Below are positions 39,359 to 47,790 of a DNA stretch of 64,000 bases, piece after piece. This DNA is from JABDIY01 sp963751955. Lineage in GTDB: Bacteria > Actinomycetota > Acidimicrobiia > Acidimicrobiales > SZUA-35. The DNA lies in NCBI GenBank assembly GCA_963751955.1, contig CAVVWM010000003.1:372001-436000 (forward strand), written 5' to 3'. Position 1 is the stretch's first letter; the number at the start of each line of letters is the position of its first letter. Under the pieces are notes generated by a model that was not told where the DNA came from, searched no databases, and worked only from the letters and a program-made list of their open reading frames with translations. The translations under genes were made by a program, and so were the position numbers.

Positions 39359-40579
39359 TCATGAGCGATAGCCGGCGTTGATGTCGATGTACCCGTGGGT
39401 CAGGTCGCAGGTCCAGACGGTGGCCAAGCCTCGCCCGACGCCGACGTCGACAAAGATCTGGATGTTCTGGCCGCGAAGATGTTCGGTTGCCCGCTCTTCG
39501 GAGTAGCCCACATGAACCAGTCCATCGCGGGCGACGAGTTCGGGTCCGATCCGGATCGTGAGCGCATCTCGATCCGCCGCTTGCCCGCTCTTGCCCACCG
39601 CCATCACGATCCGGCCCCAGTTGGCGTCCTCGGCGGCCAGAGCAGTCTTGACGAGCGGTGAGTCCGCTATCGAGCGCGCGATCCTGTGCGCTGCATCGTC
39701 GGTTTCAGCACCATCAACCCGGATCTCGACGAACTTCGTGGCGCCTTCTCCATCTCTTACGATCTGCTGGGCCAGATCGAGCAGCACCGAATGAAGCGCA
39801 CCAGCAAACAAGTCTTTGCTGTGCCCATCGATGGCTAGAGCGCCTCGCCCCGTCGCGAACCCCAACACCGTGTCACTCGTCGACGTGTCGGAGTCAACCG
39901 TGATGCGATTGAAGGAGGACTCAATCCCGTTGGCGAGAATCCGTTGAAACTCAGCGTTGTCGATTGCAACATCGGTGAAGACGTAGGCAAGCATCGTTGC
40001 CATATCGGGGGCGATCATTCCGCTTCCTTTGGCGATGCCCACCACGGAACAATCGGTGTCACCAATCAATGCGCCAGCGCCCTTGGCGAACGTGTCGGTG
40101 GTGCGGATCGCGTGTGCTGCCGCCTCCCACCGGTGAGAATCCGAGGGCGCTAGCCCGTCGACCAATCGGGGTATGGCCTGACACATGGCGTCTGCGGACA
40201 GCAACTCGCCGATCACGCCGGTCGAGGACAACAGCACGTCCTCAGGGCGAATGCCCAGACTTGTGGCTGCCGCCTTCGCAGACGCAGCGGCAGCGTCATA
40301 GCCGGCCGCCCCGGTGAACGCGTTTGCATTTCCGCTGTTGACAAGGATCGCACGGGCACCAGATTCAATGTGCTGTCGACACCAGTCAACCGGAGCTGAC
40401 GGGCAGCGGCTCGTGGTGAACACTCCCGCTACTGCTGAACCCTCGGGAACCAAAGCAAGGAACAGGTCATCTCGTCCCTGGTATCGAAGCCCCGCAGCCA
40501 ATGTGGACACGTTCACGCCTGAAACCGGCGGGAGGTCCGGAAACGATTCGGGTGCGAGCGGGGACACGGACGTGCTCAT
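39359..40579 (-). CDS. argJ: Glutamate N-acetyltransferase / amino-acid acetyltransferase
   Basis: The 406-residue ornithine acetyltransferase recycles the acetyl group from acetylornithine to glutamate. The self-cleavage site is KGSGMIAPDMATMLAY; cleavage before the Thr after Ala-Met-equivalent residues frees the catalytic threonine. Having argJ but no argE or argA shows the cyclic pathway. Whether it is bifunctional (also using acetyl-CoA) cannot be told from sequence. Confidence 0.95.
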   Translation of the reverse strand: MSTSVSPLAPESFPDLPPVSGVNVSTLAAGLRYQGRDDLFLALVPEGSAVAGVFTTSRCPSAPVDWCRQHIESGARAILVNSGNANAFTGAAGYDAAAASAKAAATSLGIRPEDVLLSSTGVIGELLSADAMCQAIPRLVDGLAPSDSHRWEAAAHAIRTTDTFAKGAGALIGDTDCSVVGIAKGSGMIAPDMATMLAYVFTDVAIDNAEFQRILANGIESSFNRITVDSDTSTSDTVLGFATGRGALAIDGHSKDLFAGALHSVLLDLAQQIVRDGEGATKFVEIRVDGAETDDAAHRIARSIADSPLVKTALAAEDANWGRIVMAVGKSGQAADRDALTIRIGPELVARDGLVHVGYSEERATEHLRGQNIQIFVDVGVGRGLATVWTCDLTHGYIDINAGYRS

Positions 40580-41671
40580 GGGTAGACACCCACGATCGGT
40601 AGCCCGGCTGCTTCGGGAAGACCGAGAGCGAGGTTGGCGTTCTGTACCGCCATACCCGAGGCACCCTTCATCAGGTTGTCGAGAACGGCAATAGCGAGCA
40701 CCAATCCGGTGCGATCATCGACCCGCGCCGTTACGTGCACTGTGTTGGCACCCAAGGTTGCCTTCACACTGGGCGATGTATCTTGGACGACGATGAACGG
40801 TTCGGTGTCGTACATCTCGTGAAGGGCCGACATCGCATCTTCGGTGGTGAGGTCATCGCGGGCCGGACGGCCATAACACGTCGCGATAATCCCCCGATTC
40901 AACGGCGCCAGGTGAGGAGTAAAGAGCACCGAGGGCGTAGTTCCGGTGAACTCAGCCAGGGCCTGCTCGATTTCTGGGGTGTGGCGGTGCGTGAGCAGGG
41001 CGTACGCCTGGAGGTCGGAATCGACCGCACAGAACGTGGTGTTTTCTTTCGGTGGTCGACCAGCGCCGGACACACCCGTCACAACGTTGGCCACCAATCC
41101 GGCCGGCTCGATGAGGCCGGCGCGCAACAGTGGGGCCAGAGCAAAGACCGCCGTTGCCGCGTTGCAGCCTGTGGCCGCGATCAGTTCGGCCCCTTCGAGC
41201 TTGGGCCGGAAGAGTTCGGGCAGTCCGTAGACGAATTCGTCGAGTAACGATGGATGATTGTGTTCGGCCCCATACCACTGCGGATAGAGATCCTTGTCGT
41301 GGAGCCGAAAATCGGATCCAAGATCGACGATGTGCCCGACCCGACCCCTCATCTCAGGAATGACCGACTGTGAGATCCCGTGGGGTAGGGCGCAGAACAC
41401 AAGGTCCAGACCGTCGATCGATTGGACGTTGTGCGAGGAATAGACGAGCTCGGGGTACGCCGCAGCCAGACTGGGGTAGAGATCGGCGACCCGAGTGCCG
41501 GCTTTGGAATCACCGGTGGCCACCTCCAAAGAAAGTGACGGGTGTTGCGCTATCAGACGCAACAACTCGGTGCCGGTGTACCCCGACGCTCCAACAATCC
41601 CGATCCGGAAAAGGCTGCCTGGCCGCGTCGCCCCTCGGGGCCGGCGCGGACTTCGAAGAACTACTCACCAT
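40576..41671 (-). CDS. argC: N-acetyl-gamma-glutamyl-phosphate reductase; apparent N-terminal frameshift
   Basis: This is the first gene of the arg operon. The main frame has the cysteine motif IAATGCNAATAV and the C-terminal domain with THRHTPEIEQAL. The nucleotide-binding N-terminus RIGIVGASGYTGTELLRL is encoded upstream in the same frame but has no usable start codon. A good ATG exists at 41671 in another frame. Removing one base from the T4 run (AAAA on the plus strand at 41609-41612) fuses them into a normal ArgC of about 364 residues. It overlaps argJ by four bases. Confidence 0.87.
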
Positions 41672-41688
41672 AGGACTATACACGCATC

Positions 41689-41702
41689 TGTATGTTTATG
41701 CA
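41689..41702. promoter_or_regulatory. Candidate ARG box (ArgR operator) upstream of argC
   Basis: TGTATGTTTATGCA differs from the palindromic ARG-box core TGCAT(R)WW(Y)ATGCA at one position. It lies 18 bases upstream of the argC ATG at 41671, suitable for repression of the whole operon by the ArgR encoded within it. It also lies in the upstream region of the divergent helicase-like gene. Confidence 0.6.
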
Positions 41703-41867
41703 AACGTTGTACCGGGTCTGGAGCGGGCCGAATCATACCCCGCCACAATCGGGGTCACGTCGTACGACGTGCGGCCCAGGGCGAAACCCGCAAGTATGTA
41801 TCCGTCGGTTCTGGGAGATCGGACCGGTTCTGATGGGGCGTCTGGAGCGTCTGTGGGGGAATGAGTG

Positions 41868-43541
41868 ATGGGTGAAGCAGAGACGGTTGGTGACAAGGCC
41901 GGTGATCAGTCTTGGACTGAGGGCGAACCGAGCTGGGGCGATCTCGGTCTTGCACCTGCACTCGCCCATCATCTCGAGTCTTTGGGCTACAGGGCTCCTA
42001 CCGCCCTCCAACGAGAGTTGATTCCGGCCGTACTCAATGAGACCGACGTACTCATCGAGGCACCGGCGGGAACGGGGAGAACGGTCGCCGTGGCCGCGAT
42101 CGTGACCGAGTTGGTAAGCGACTGCGACGTAGGCGACGGAGCGGTGGCCGTGGTGATCACACCCAACGAGCAGCGTTGCCACTTGCTGGTGGATGCCATT
42201 CAATCGATCGGGTCGGCAACCAAGCGGGCAGACGAGTCGGGCCTACGGTGCGCAGTTGTCACCGAGCTCGGACCCATGGAGGCCCAGAGCGCCAGGCTGA
42301 CCGACGCCCTCGACGTTGTCATTGGAACTCCTCGACGGCTCAATCAGCTGGCCATCGCTGACCAGCTCAGCTTGGAAACTCTGGAGATGATCGTTGTCGA
42401 TCAGGCCGACGACCTTGCGATCGGTGATCACGGCGAGGATTTCGCCGCTCTCCTCGATGTGATCGAACCCGACAGACAACGTGTGGTGATGGCCGGATCA
42501 TTGCTGCCACCCCTTACCGACCTGCTGTCCACCCGCCTCACCGCACCCCAGCGGCCGTGCCTTCCTGTTACAGAGCCTGCGACGTCGGCACCTTCCCAGC
42601 GAGCATTCGCAGTGGGAGAAGCTTCACCATCGGTCGTGTCCACGATCGTCGCTGCCCTTGGTCTGACGTCGGTGGCTGTTGTGGTTCGTGCCGACCTCGT
42701 CGAGCTCTACCAGGATCGACTCAATCGGTCCGGTTTCACCCTTCACGTGACCTCTCGTGATGCACTCTCAACCCTTCCCCCCGTTCCTGAGACCACCGTG
42801 ATATGTGCTGACCTGCCCACGTGGACAGACGGCTACGCCCAACTTCTCAAGACCGTATCTTCCAAAGGGTCCGGAGAATTGATCCTCCTTGCCGGCCCAG
42901 AACACCGGCAGCTGCTGCGGGCGTTCGGGAAAACTGGCGGGGTGAAGCTCAACGCTTCTCCACTTCCGAGTCCAGCCGGAATAGAGAGCCTAAGGGTGCA
43001 ACGAACCACGAATCTGGTGGCTGAGCAGCTCACACGAATCAGCTCACAACCGACCCCTCGATTCCTTTCTTCGGTTCAACAACTGGCGCTCGACTACGAC
43101 GTTGCAGACATCGCAGCAGCGGCGATGGAACTGGCCCACGTTTCCCTCCACCGCGAAATTCAGCCCGGCGAAGACATTCCCCTTTTGTTTCGCCAACTCA
43201 GCGGACGCCCAACTGCCAACGATCGCCGTCAAACCGGTAGCTCCACCGAAGGAAGTGGGAATCGGCGAAAAGGTGCGGATCGGCGAGGGCAAGAACTCGA
43301 GCCGGGGATGACACGCCTTTTCGTCGCAGCCGGGTACAACTTTGGGGTTAGACCAGGTGACATCGTCGGAGCATTCGCAGGAGAATCTGGCCTCTCGGGC
43401 AAGGAGATCGGCAACATCGACATCCGGGAGGCGTTCACGCTGGTCGAAGTACCCGAGCAGCTAGCCGATGATGTGATCGACGCCATGCAGACCGGCACCA
43501 TCAAAGGCCGTCAGATAGAGGTCCGTCGGGAACGTTACTGA
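41868..43541 (+). CDS. Degenerate DEAD-box protein with DbpA-type RNA-binding domain
   Basis: The 557-residue protein has the layout of DeaD/CsdA-like RNA helicases: RecA-like domain 1 (about 22-225), RecA-like domain 2 (about 245-370), linker, and a C-terminal DbpA-type RNA-binding domain (about 480-557, RLFVAAGYNFGVRPGDIVGA). The Q motif PTALQRELIP is kept. The Walker A lysine is arginine (APAGTGRT, 65-72), DEAD reads DQAD (178-181), SAT reads AGS (209-211), and the HRIGRTGR motif cannot be found. ATP-driven unwinding is therefore doubtful; an RNA-binding or ribosome-assembly scaffold is more likely. It starts at the ATG at 41868 after GGGGA and is divergent from argC. Confidence 0.83.
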   Translation: MGEAETVGDKAGDQSWTEGEPSWGDLGLAPALAHHLESLGYRAPTALQRELIPAVLNETDVLIEAPAGTGRTVAVAAIVTELVSDCDVGDGAVAVVITPNEQRCHLLVDAIQSIGSATKRADESGLRCAVVTELGPMEAQSARLTDALDVVIGTPRRLNQLAIADQLSLETLEMIVVDQADDLAIGDHGEDFAALLDVIEPDRQRVVMAGSLLPPLTDLLSTRLTAPQRPCLPVTEPATSAPSQRAFAVGEASPSVVSTIVAALGLTSVAVVVRADLVELYQDRLNRSGFTLHVTSRDALSTLPPVPETTVICADLPTWTDGYAQLLKTVSSKGSGELILLAGPEHRQLLRAFGKTGGVKLNASPLPSPAGIESLRVQRTTNLVAEQLTRISSQPTPRFLSSVQQLALDYDVADIAAAAMELAHVSLHREIQPGEDIPLLFRQLSGRPTANDRRQTGSSTEGSGNRRKGADRRGQELEPGMTRLFVAAGYNFGVRPGDIVGAFAGESGLSGKEIGNIDIREAFTLVEVPEQLADDVIDAMQTGTIKGRQIEVRRERY

Positions 43542-43557
43542 TTCGTGATCGGGTTCC

Positions 43558-44973
43558 TCATTGCCGACCAAAGAGTCTTTTCGCCTTCGCTGCGGCATAG
43601 CTGGCGAACTCCTTGTGGACAGCCGGTAACGCTTCGGCGATATAGGCGTCCACGGCCTGAGAGAGGGCATCTGCATAGGTGGGATAGGGAAACACTGTGC
43701 CGTACCATTTGTGGAACGGGATTCCAGTCTTCATTGACAAGCTGACTATGCCAATGAGCTCGCCCGCACGAGGGCCAACGATCGTGGCCCCCACGATCTT
43801 TCCTCTGAACTTCTGGATGTCGATTATCACGACCCCTTCGGTTACCTCGTCAGTGAAGGCGCGATCGATTTGAGACATCGGGATGGTGATTCGTCTGACA
43901 CCGGCGCCGACCTCGTCGGGCTGAGCTCCGATCGAAGCTGCCTCGGGCTCTCCAAACACCGCAGCCGGCATGGGCGGAACGTCAGGCAGCGGCAGAGGAC
44001 CAGCCAACATGGAGCGCAGGATGCGCCGTCCCCAGGCCCCTGCGGCGTGAGTGGTGCCTCCGCGATCGGTCACATCACCGCAAGCCCAGATGCCTGACAC
44101 ATTGGTTCGACCGCGATCATCAATTTCGATCAAGCCGCGCTCGTTGGTGCCAACGCCAACCGTCTCCAGTCCGAGATCGTCGGAGTTGGGGATACGACCT
44201 ACCGAGACCAGTACGGCGTCGACGTTCTCGATGGGTGACCGGCCCGGTCCACCGCTCGCAGAAGTCGTGTGCAGCGTGCCGGTAGCGGGGTCGAACGAGG
44301 AGGCAGCGGCACCGACGATCACCCGAACACCTTTGTCCTCCAGCGATTGCTGAACGATCGCACCGGCCTCGGGCAACATGAGAGGGAGGAGGCGTGGAAC
44401 GTACTCCACAATTGTGACTCTGCTGCCCAGGCGGCTGAATGCTGTGGCCATTTCCACCCCGATCGCACCACCGCCAACGATGGCCAGATGAGCTGGCGGT
44501 TGGGCGAGCTCGAACAACGATTCGTTGGTAAGGAGCTTCTCGGCTGGAAGACCCTCGATCGTCAATGGCCGAGGCCGGGAACCTGTGGCGATCACGATGT
44601 TGTCAGACTCGACCACTTCGGTGGTTCCGTCGTGGTGGGTGATCTCAACGCGACCCTCTCCAATGATCCGAGCGCGACCTCGTCTGAAGTCGACACCGGG
44701 GACGGACGCAAACTCCTCTGTCTCGTGATCGCGCAGATAGTCGCGCCGTTCTCGCACCTTTGCCAAAGCCTGAACGCCGGAGAGTTCACCGACCTTGGAA
44801 TGGTGCAGTAAAGACTTCGACGGAATGCAGCCGACGTTTGTGCAGTCACCACCGATGTGACTGGCCTCGATCATGACCGCTGTTCTGCCGACCTTCCCAA
44901 GTCCGACCGCAGCTGTGAGTCCCCCCGATCCCGAACCGATGACGATCGCATGAGGTCGTGGTTGTGTGGCCAT
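43558..44973 (-). CDS. NAD(P)/FAD-dependent disulfide reductase-like protein
   Basis: The 471-residue flavoprotein of the dihydrolipoamide dehydrogenase/mercuric reductase group has the FAD loop IVIGSGSGGLTAAVGLGKVG, the redox pair GGDCTNVGCIPSK, the NAD(P) loop IVGGGAIGVEMATAFSRLG and the late FAD motif GIWACGDVT. The C-terminal HPT-type catalytic motif reads VFPYPTYADAL, so the histidine that activates the disulfide is tyrosine and the following Ser-Glu is Ala-Asp. It may use a different acceptor, such as a quinone or metal. Start MATQPRPHAIV is preferred. Confidence 0.83.
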   Translation of the reverse strand: MATQPRPHAIVIGSGSGGLTAAVGLGKVGRTAVMIEASHIGGDCTNVGCIPSKSLLHHSKVGELSGVQALAKVRERRDYLRDHETEEFASVPGVDFRRGRARIIGEGRVEITHHDGTTEVVESDNIVIATGSRPRPLTIEGLPAEKLLTNESLFELAQPPAHLAIVGGGAIGVEMATAFSRLGSRVTIVEYVPRLLPLMLPEAGAIVQQSLEDKGVRVIVGAAASSFDPATGTLHTTSASGGPGRSPIENVDAVLVSVGRIPNSDDLGLETVGVGTNERGLIEIDDRGRTNVSGIWACGDVTDRGGTTHAAGAWGRRILRSMLAGPLPLPDVPPMPAAVFGEPEAASIGAQPDEVGAGVRRITIPMSQIDRAFTDEVTEGVVIIDIQKFRGKIVGATIVGPRAGELIGIVSLSMKTGIPFHKWYGTVFPYPTYADALSQAVDAYIAEALPAVHKEFASYAAAKAKRLFGRQ

Positions 44974-45094
44974 AGCGCATGTGTAACCCACGGATCACAG
45001 AAAGACTTCCAGTGACCAGAAACACACCCATCTGGACCCGCGAGCACCGCCTGTGCCGCATAGTTGCTGGGCTGCGGTGATCATACCCCCCTAA

Positions 45095-45117
45095 AATGGG
45101 GCTTTCACGGCCCCATT
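45095..45117. promoter_or_regulatory. Hairpin in the region upstream of HU
   Basis: AATGGGGC and GCCCCATT form a perfect 8-bp stem with a seven-base loop, about 130 bases before the HU start. It may end transcripts from upstream or shape the HU leader. No T-run follows. Confidence 0.45.
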
Positions 45118-45236
45118 CTCGAGGTATCGCAGTAATTATCGGGGTAATCCGCCACCTGCGGTGCAAAGAATGCTTACCTGTCGATGGCTCGGATGACTGA
45201 GCTTCACAACATCACCAACGCACCTCGGTGCATCAC

Positions 45237-45241
45237 AGGAG
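45237..45241 (+). promoter_or_regulatory. Ribosome binding site of the HU gene
   Basis: AGGAG stands 6 bases before the ATG at 45248 and decides against the TTG at 45242. Confidence 0.6.
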
Positions 45242-45247
45242 TTGAAA

Positions 45248-45541
45248 ATGGCTACCAAAGCTGAACTGATCTCTTCAGTCGCAGATTCTGCCGACGCTGA
45301 CAAGAAGACCACCGAAGCCGTTCTGGCTGCATTCTTCGACCACACCGCTCAGACGGTGAAGGCTGGGGAAAAGGTCGCATGGCCTGGCTTCGGGACCTTC
45401 TCGATGGGAGAGCGTGGCCCCCGCACTGGCCGCAACCCCCAGACCGGCGCCACCATCAAGATCGGCAAGAGCCGCTCCATCAAGCTGAGCACCTCAGCTC
45501 CGATGAAGGAATGGCTGCTCGGAAAGAACAAGACTCGCTGA
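45248..45541 (+). CDS. HU-family DNA-binding protein
   Basis: The 97-residue nucleoid protein starts MATKAELISSVADSADADKK and shows the HU/IHF beta-arm region with FGTFSMGERGPRTGRNPQTG followed by IKIGKS. It compacts and bends DNA as a dimer. There is no lysine-rich mycobacterial tail, so it is the short form. A monocistronic transcript is likely given the strong downstream hairpins. Confidence 0.95.
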   Translation: MATKAELISSVADSADADKKTTEAVLAAFFDHTAQTVKAGEKVAWPGFGTFSMGERGPRTGRNPQTGATIKIGKSRSIKLSTSAPMKEWLLGKNKTR

Positions 45542-45565
45542 GTAACCAGCTAGGTCCTATTCGGG

Positions 45566-45623
45566 CGATCCGCTCTGGCGGATCGATATGAGTGTCTGAG
45601 CCGGGGCTCTAACCCCGGCTCAG
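45566..45623 (+). terminator. Tandem hairpins after the HU gene
   Basis: Two perfect hairpins follow the HU stop: CGATCCGC-TCTG-GCGGATCG (45566-45585) and CTGAGCCGGGG-CTCTAA-CCCCGGCTCAG (45596-45623, 11-bp stem). Their position between the convergent HU and glcF genes suggests bidirectional termination. A long T-run is absent, as often in high-GC actinobacteria. Confidence 0.75.
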
Positions 45624-46790
45624 TCAGCGCTCTAGCTGATTGCTCTGCGCAACAAGTTCCATCGGGTGGATGGTTGGAACGCCTGCAGCGCCGAGATGCA
45701 TGGAACATCCCGGGTTCGAACTTGCCACCACATCGGGACTCTTGGCATTGATCGCTGCTACCTTGCGGTCCCGAATCTGACCCGACAGCTCGGCCTGCAT
45801 GATGCTGTACGCCCCGCCGGCCCCACAGCACATGCCATCGTCATCCAGTTCAACCAGATTGGGGATGTACTTGCCGAGCACGTCCCGTGTGGCCATATGG
45901 ACCCGCTGTACGTGTCGGAGATGGCACGGGTCTTGGATCGCCACGGTCTCGGTGAGCTGCCGGCCCTCGGGCAGTCGATCCAGGTGCAGGGCCAGGAACT
46001 CGCAGATATCGAACACGCGGGCGCTGAATGCTCGGGCCTGCTCGGTACCGACGAGATGCCCATAATCCTTCATTTGGGCGCCGCACCCGGCGCTGTCGAC
46101 GATGATCGAAGCGTCTGCAAGCGGTCCGCTGGAGAGGGCTTCCATCATCTTCTCAGCGAAGGACCGGGTGTCGTCGGCCAGGCCGGCGTGAGCATGGAGA
46201 GCACCACAACACGGGGCCAGGTCGCCGGTTGGCGTGACGCCAAACCCGGCCGCTTCCAGCACAGCCTGCCCGGCTTGGTGAATGTCGCGTTGCCAGGCAT
46301 CCATCACACAGCCGGTGAACATCAACAGGTCGGTACCCGAGCTCCGCAAGGGTTCCTGCCGAAAGGGCACGTCGGCGCTCAGGCCGAGTCGTTTTGGGAT
46401 CAACTTCAGCTTCTGAGCTACCGAGATGACTTTGGAACCGGCCGCAAGCACCTTGGGGTATTCCAGAGGTTTCATGGCCAGGCGCTGCAGCTTCGGCGTC
46501 ATCATTCCGGCGTCGGCCAGGGTCTCGCGGGTTCGTTCCATGAGATGCCCGTACGGGACACTGGAAGGGCAGGCGGGCTCACAGCCTCGGCATTGGACAC
46601 ATGTGTTGAACGAGCTCAGCACCTCGGGCGTGAGCGGTGCGTTGTTGAGTTGGACCTCACGCATCAGGTGAATTCGACCTCGAGGTGAAAGCGCTTCATC
46701 ACCGGTGATCCGATAGGTGGGACAGTGCGGTAAGCACAGTCCACACTGCACGCATGAGTTGAGTTCGTCGTCGTTCAGTTTGAGATCCAT
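45624..46790 (-). CDS. glcF: Glycolate oxidase iron-sulfur subunit
   Basis: The 388-residue subunit has two 4Fe-4S ferredoxin motifs at the N-terminus (CVQCGLCLPHCPT and CVQCRGCEPACPS). Two CCG domains with cysteine-rich motifs follow (DLAPCCGALHAHAG and DDGMCCGAGGAYS). It passes electrons from GlcD/GlcE to the quinone pool. It begins 37 bases after glcE and ends at the tandem hairpins. Confidence 0.93.
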   Translation of the reverse strand: MDLKLNDDELNSCVQCGLCLPHCPTYRITGDEALSPRGRIHLMREVQLNNAPLTPEVLSSFNTCVQCRGCEPACPSSVPYGHLMERTRETLADAGMMTPKLQRLAMKPLEYPKVLAAGSKVISVAQKLKLIPKRLGLSADVPFRQEPLRSSGTDLLMFTGCVMDAWQRDIHQAGQAVLEAAGFGVTPTGDLAPCCGALHAHAGLADDTRSFAEKMMEALSSGPLADASIIVDSAGCGAQMKDYGHLVGTEQARAFSARVFDICEFLALHLDRLPEGRQLTETVAIQDPCHLRHVQRVHMATRDVLGKYIPNLVELDDDGMCCGAGGAYSIMQAELSGQIRDRKVAAINAKSPDVVASSNPGCSMHLGAAGVPTIHPMELVAQSNQLER

Positions 46791-46827
46791 TGGGTTCCTC
46801 TGCGGTGGTGTGCTCGGTAGGTTCGGG

Positions 46828-47790
46828 CTAGTGCATGCCCGGGTCCCGGCCCGGATTCAAACGACCGGTCGGGTCGAACAAAAGCTTCATGCGGTCATGA
46901 ACGCCCTTCAGCGATGGGCTGAGTTGACGCCGGGGTTGTGGTTGTTCTGCAAACACGGTTCCCACACCGACCGATGCCAAGAAGGGGCCGGAGATCTGAT
47001 CACCGATGGTGCGAAGCTGTTTGGGTTGCAGGGACCATCGGTGCGGATAGGTCGACGGCGGCGGTCCCGCTGTCTCGGCAAGAGAACCCAGCTGGCCGGC
47101 ACGGGCCGCTTGGGCATCTACGTCGGCCCCATGGCCTTCGAGATGCAGCCACGTTGTCTGACCATCCCAGAGAACAGCGCTTGGGGCCAACAGTGCGTCG
47201 TGGACATCGAACGGATCGGCTTGGGTGGTGAACCATCGGCTGACCGGCGGAATCGGATTGGTGCGCAGGATCACCTCTGCGATGCAGCCGAGGGTGCCGA
47301 GAGAACCGACCATCAACCGGGGAATATCAAAGCCTGACACGTTCTTCACTGTTGGCCCACCCCCGGACACGATCTTGCCCTCAGCCGAAACGTAGGTGAC
47401 CTGTAATACTGCCGCCCGCGCCGCGCCTCGTTGGAGTACATCCCGATCGTTCTCCCCAACCGCAACCGCTCCGCCGACCGTGCCGCCGCGGTCGGGCAAG
47501 GCGGTGTGCTGCCCGTGTTCGCGCAGAGCGATATTGAGATCGGCCATGGTGGTCCCGGCTCCTACTCTCACCGTCATCTCGTCGGCTTTGTACTGGACCA
47601 GGCCCGATGGCGCCTTGAGGAGCCGAGGTGCAACGTCGGGAACACCTCCGGTGGTCCAACGGGTCCTACCACCTTCGATCCCAACCGGCCCCTCCGACCC
47701 GATCTCCTCTGCGAAGCCGAGGACGGCGGGACCGAAGGTGAGGCGGGACCCGGCGTCGATCAGGCCGTCGGTGCCAATCGCCGGGCTCAT
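46828..47790 (-). CDS. glcE: Glycolate oxidase FAD-binding subunit GlcE
   Basis: The 320-residue FAD-linked oxidase subunit shows a reduced FAD-binding domain (VRVGAGTTMADLNIALREHG, LPDRGGTVGGAVAVG) and ends with LFDPTGRLNPGRDP, the typical C-terminus of the GlcE group. It pairs with GlcD and GlcF in the membrane-associated oxidase. The start at 47790 overlaps the glcD stop as ATGA; the longer frame to 47880 lies inside glcD. Confidence 0.9.
   Translation of the reverse strand: MSPAIGTDGLIDAGSRLTFGPAVLGFAEEIGSEGPVGIEGGRTRWTTGGVPDVAPRLLKAPSGLVQYKADEMTVRVGAGTTMADLNIALREHGQHTALPDRGGTVGGAVAVGENDRDVLQRGAARAAVLQVTYVSAEGKIVSGGGPTVKNVSGFDIPRLMVGSLGTLGCIAEVILRTNPIPPVSRWFTTQADPFDVHDALLAPSAVLWDGQTTWLHLEGHGADVDAQAARAGQLGSLAETAGPPPSTYPHRWSLQPKQLRTIGDQISGPFLASVGVGTVFAEQPQPRRQLSPSLKGVHDRMKLLFDPTGRLNPGRDPGMH

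Noticed and set aside
45705..45722. GGGTTCGAAC, tRNA-like sequence
   Set aside because: It is within glcF near the C-terminal cysteine motif, and no acceptor or anticodon stems are present.
45666..46688. 340-residue plus-strand frame
   Set aside because: Antisense to glcF, which has clear iron-sulfur motifs; long antisense frames are expected at this GC content.
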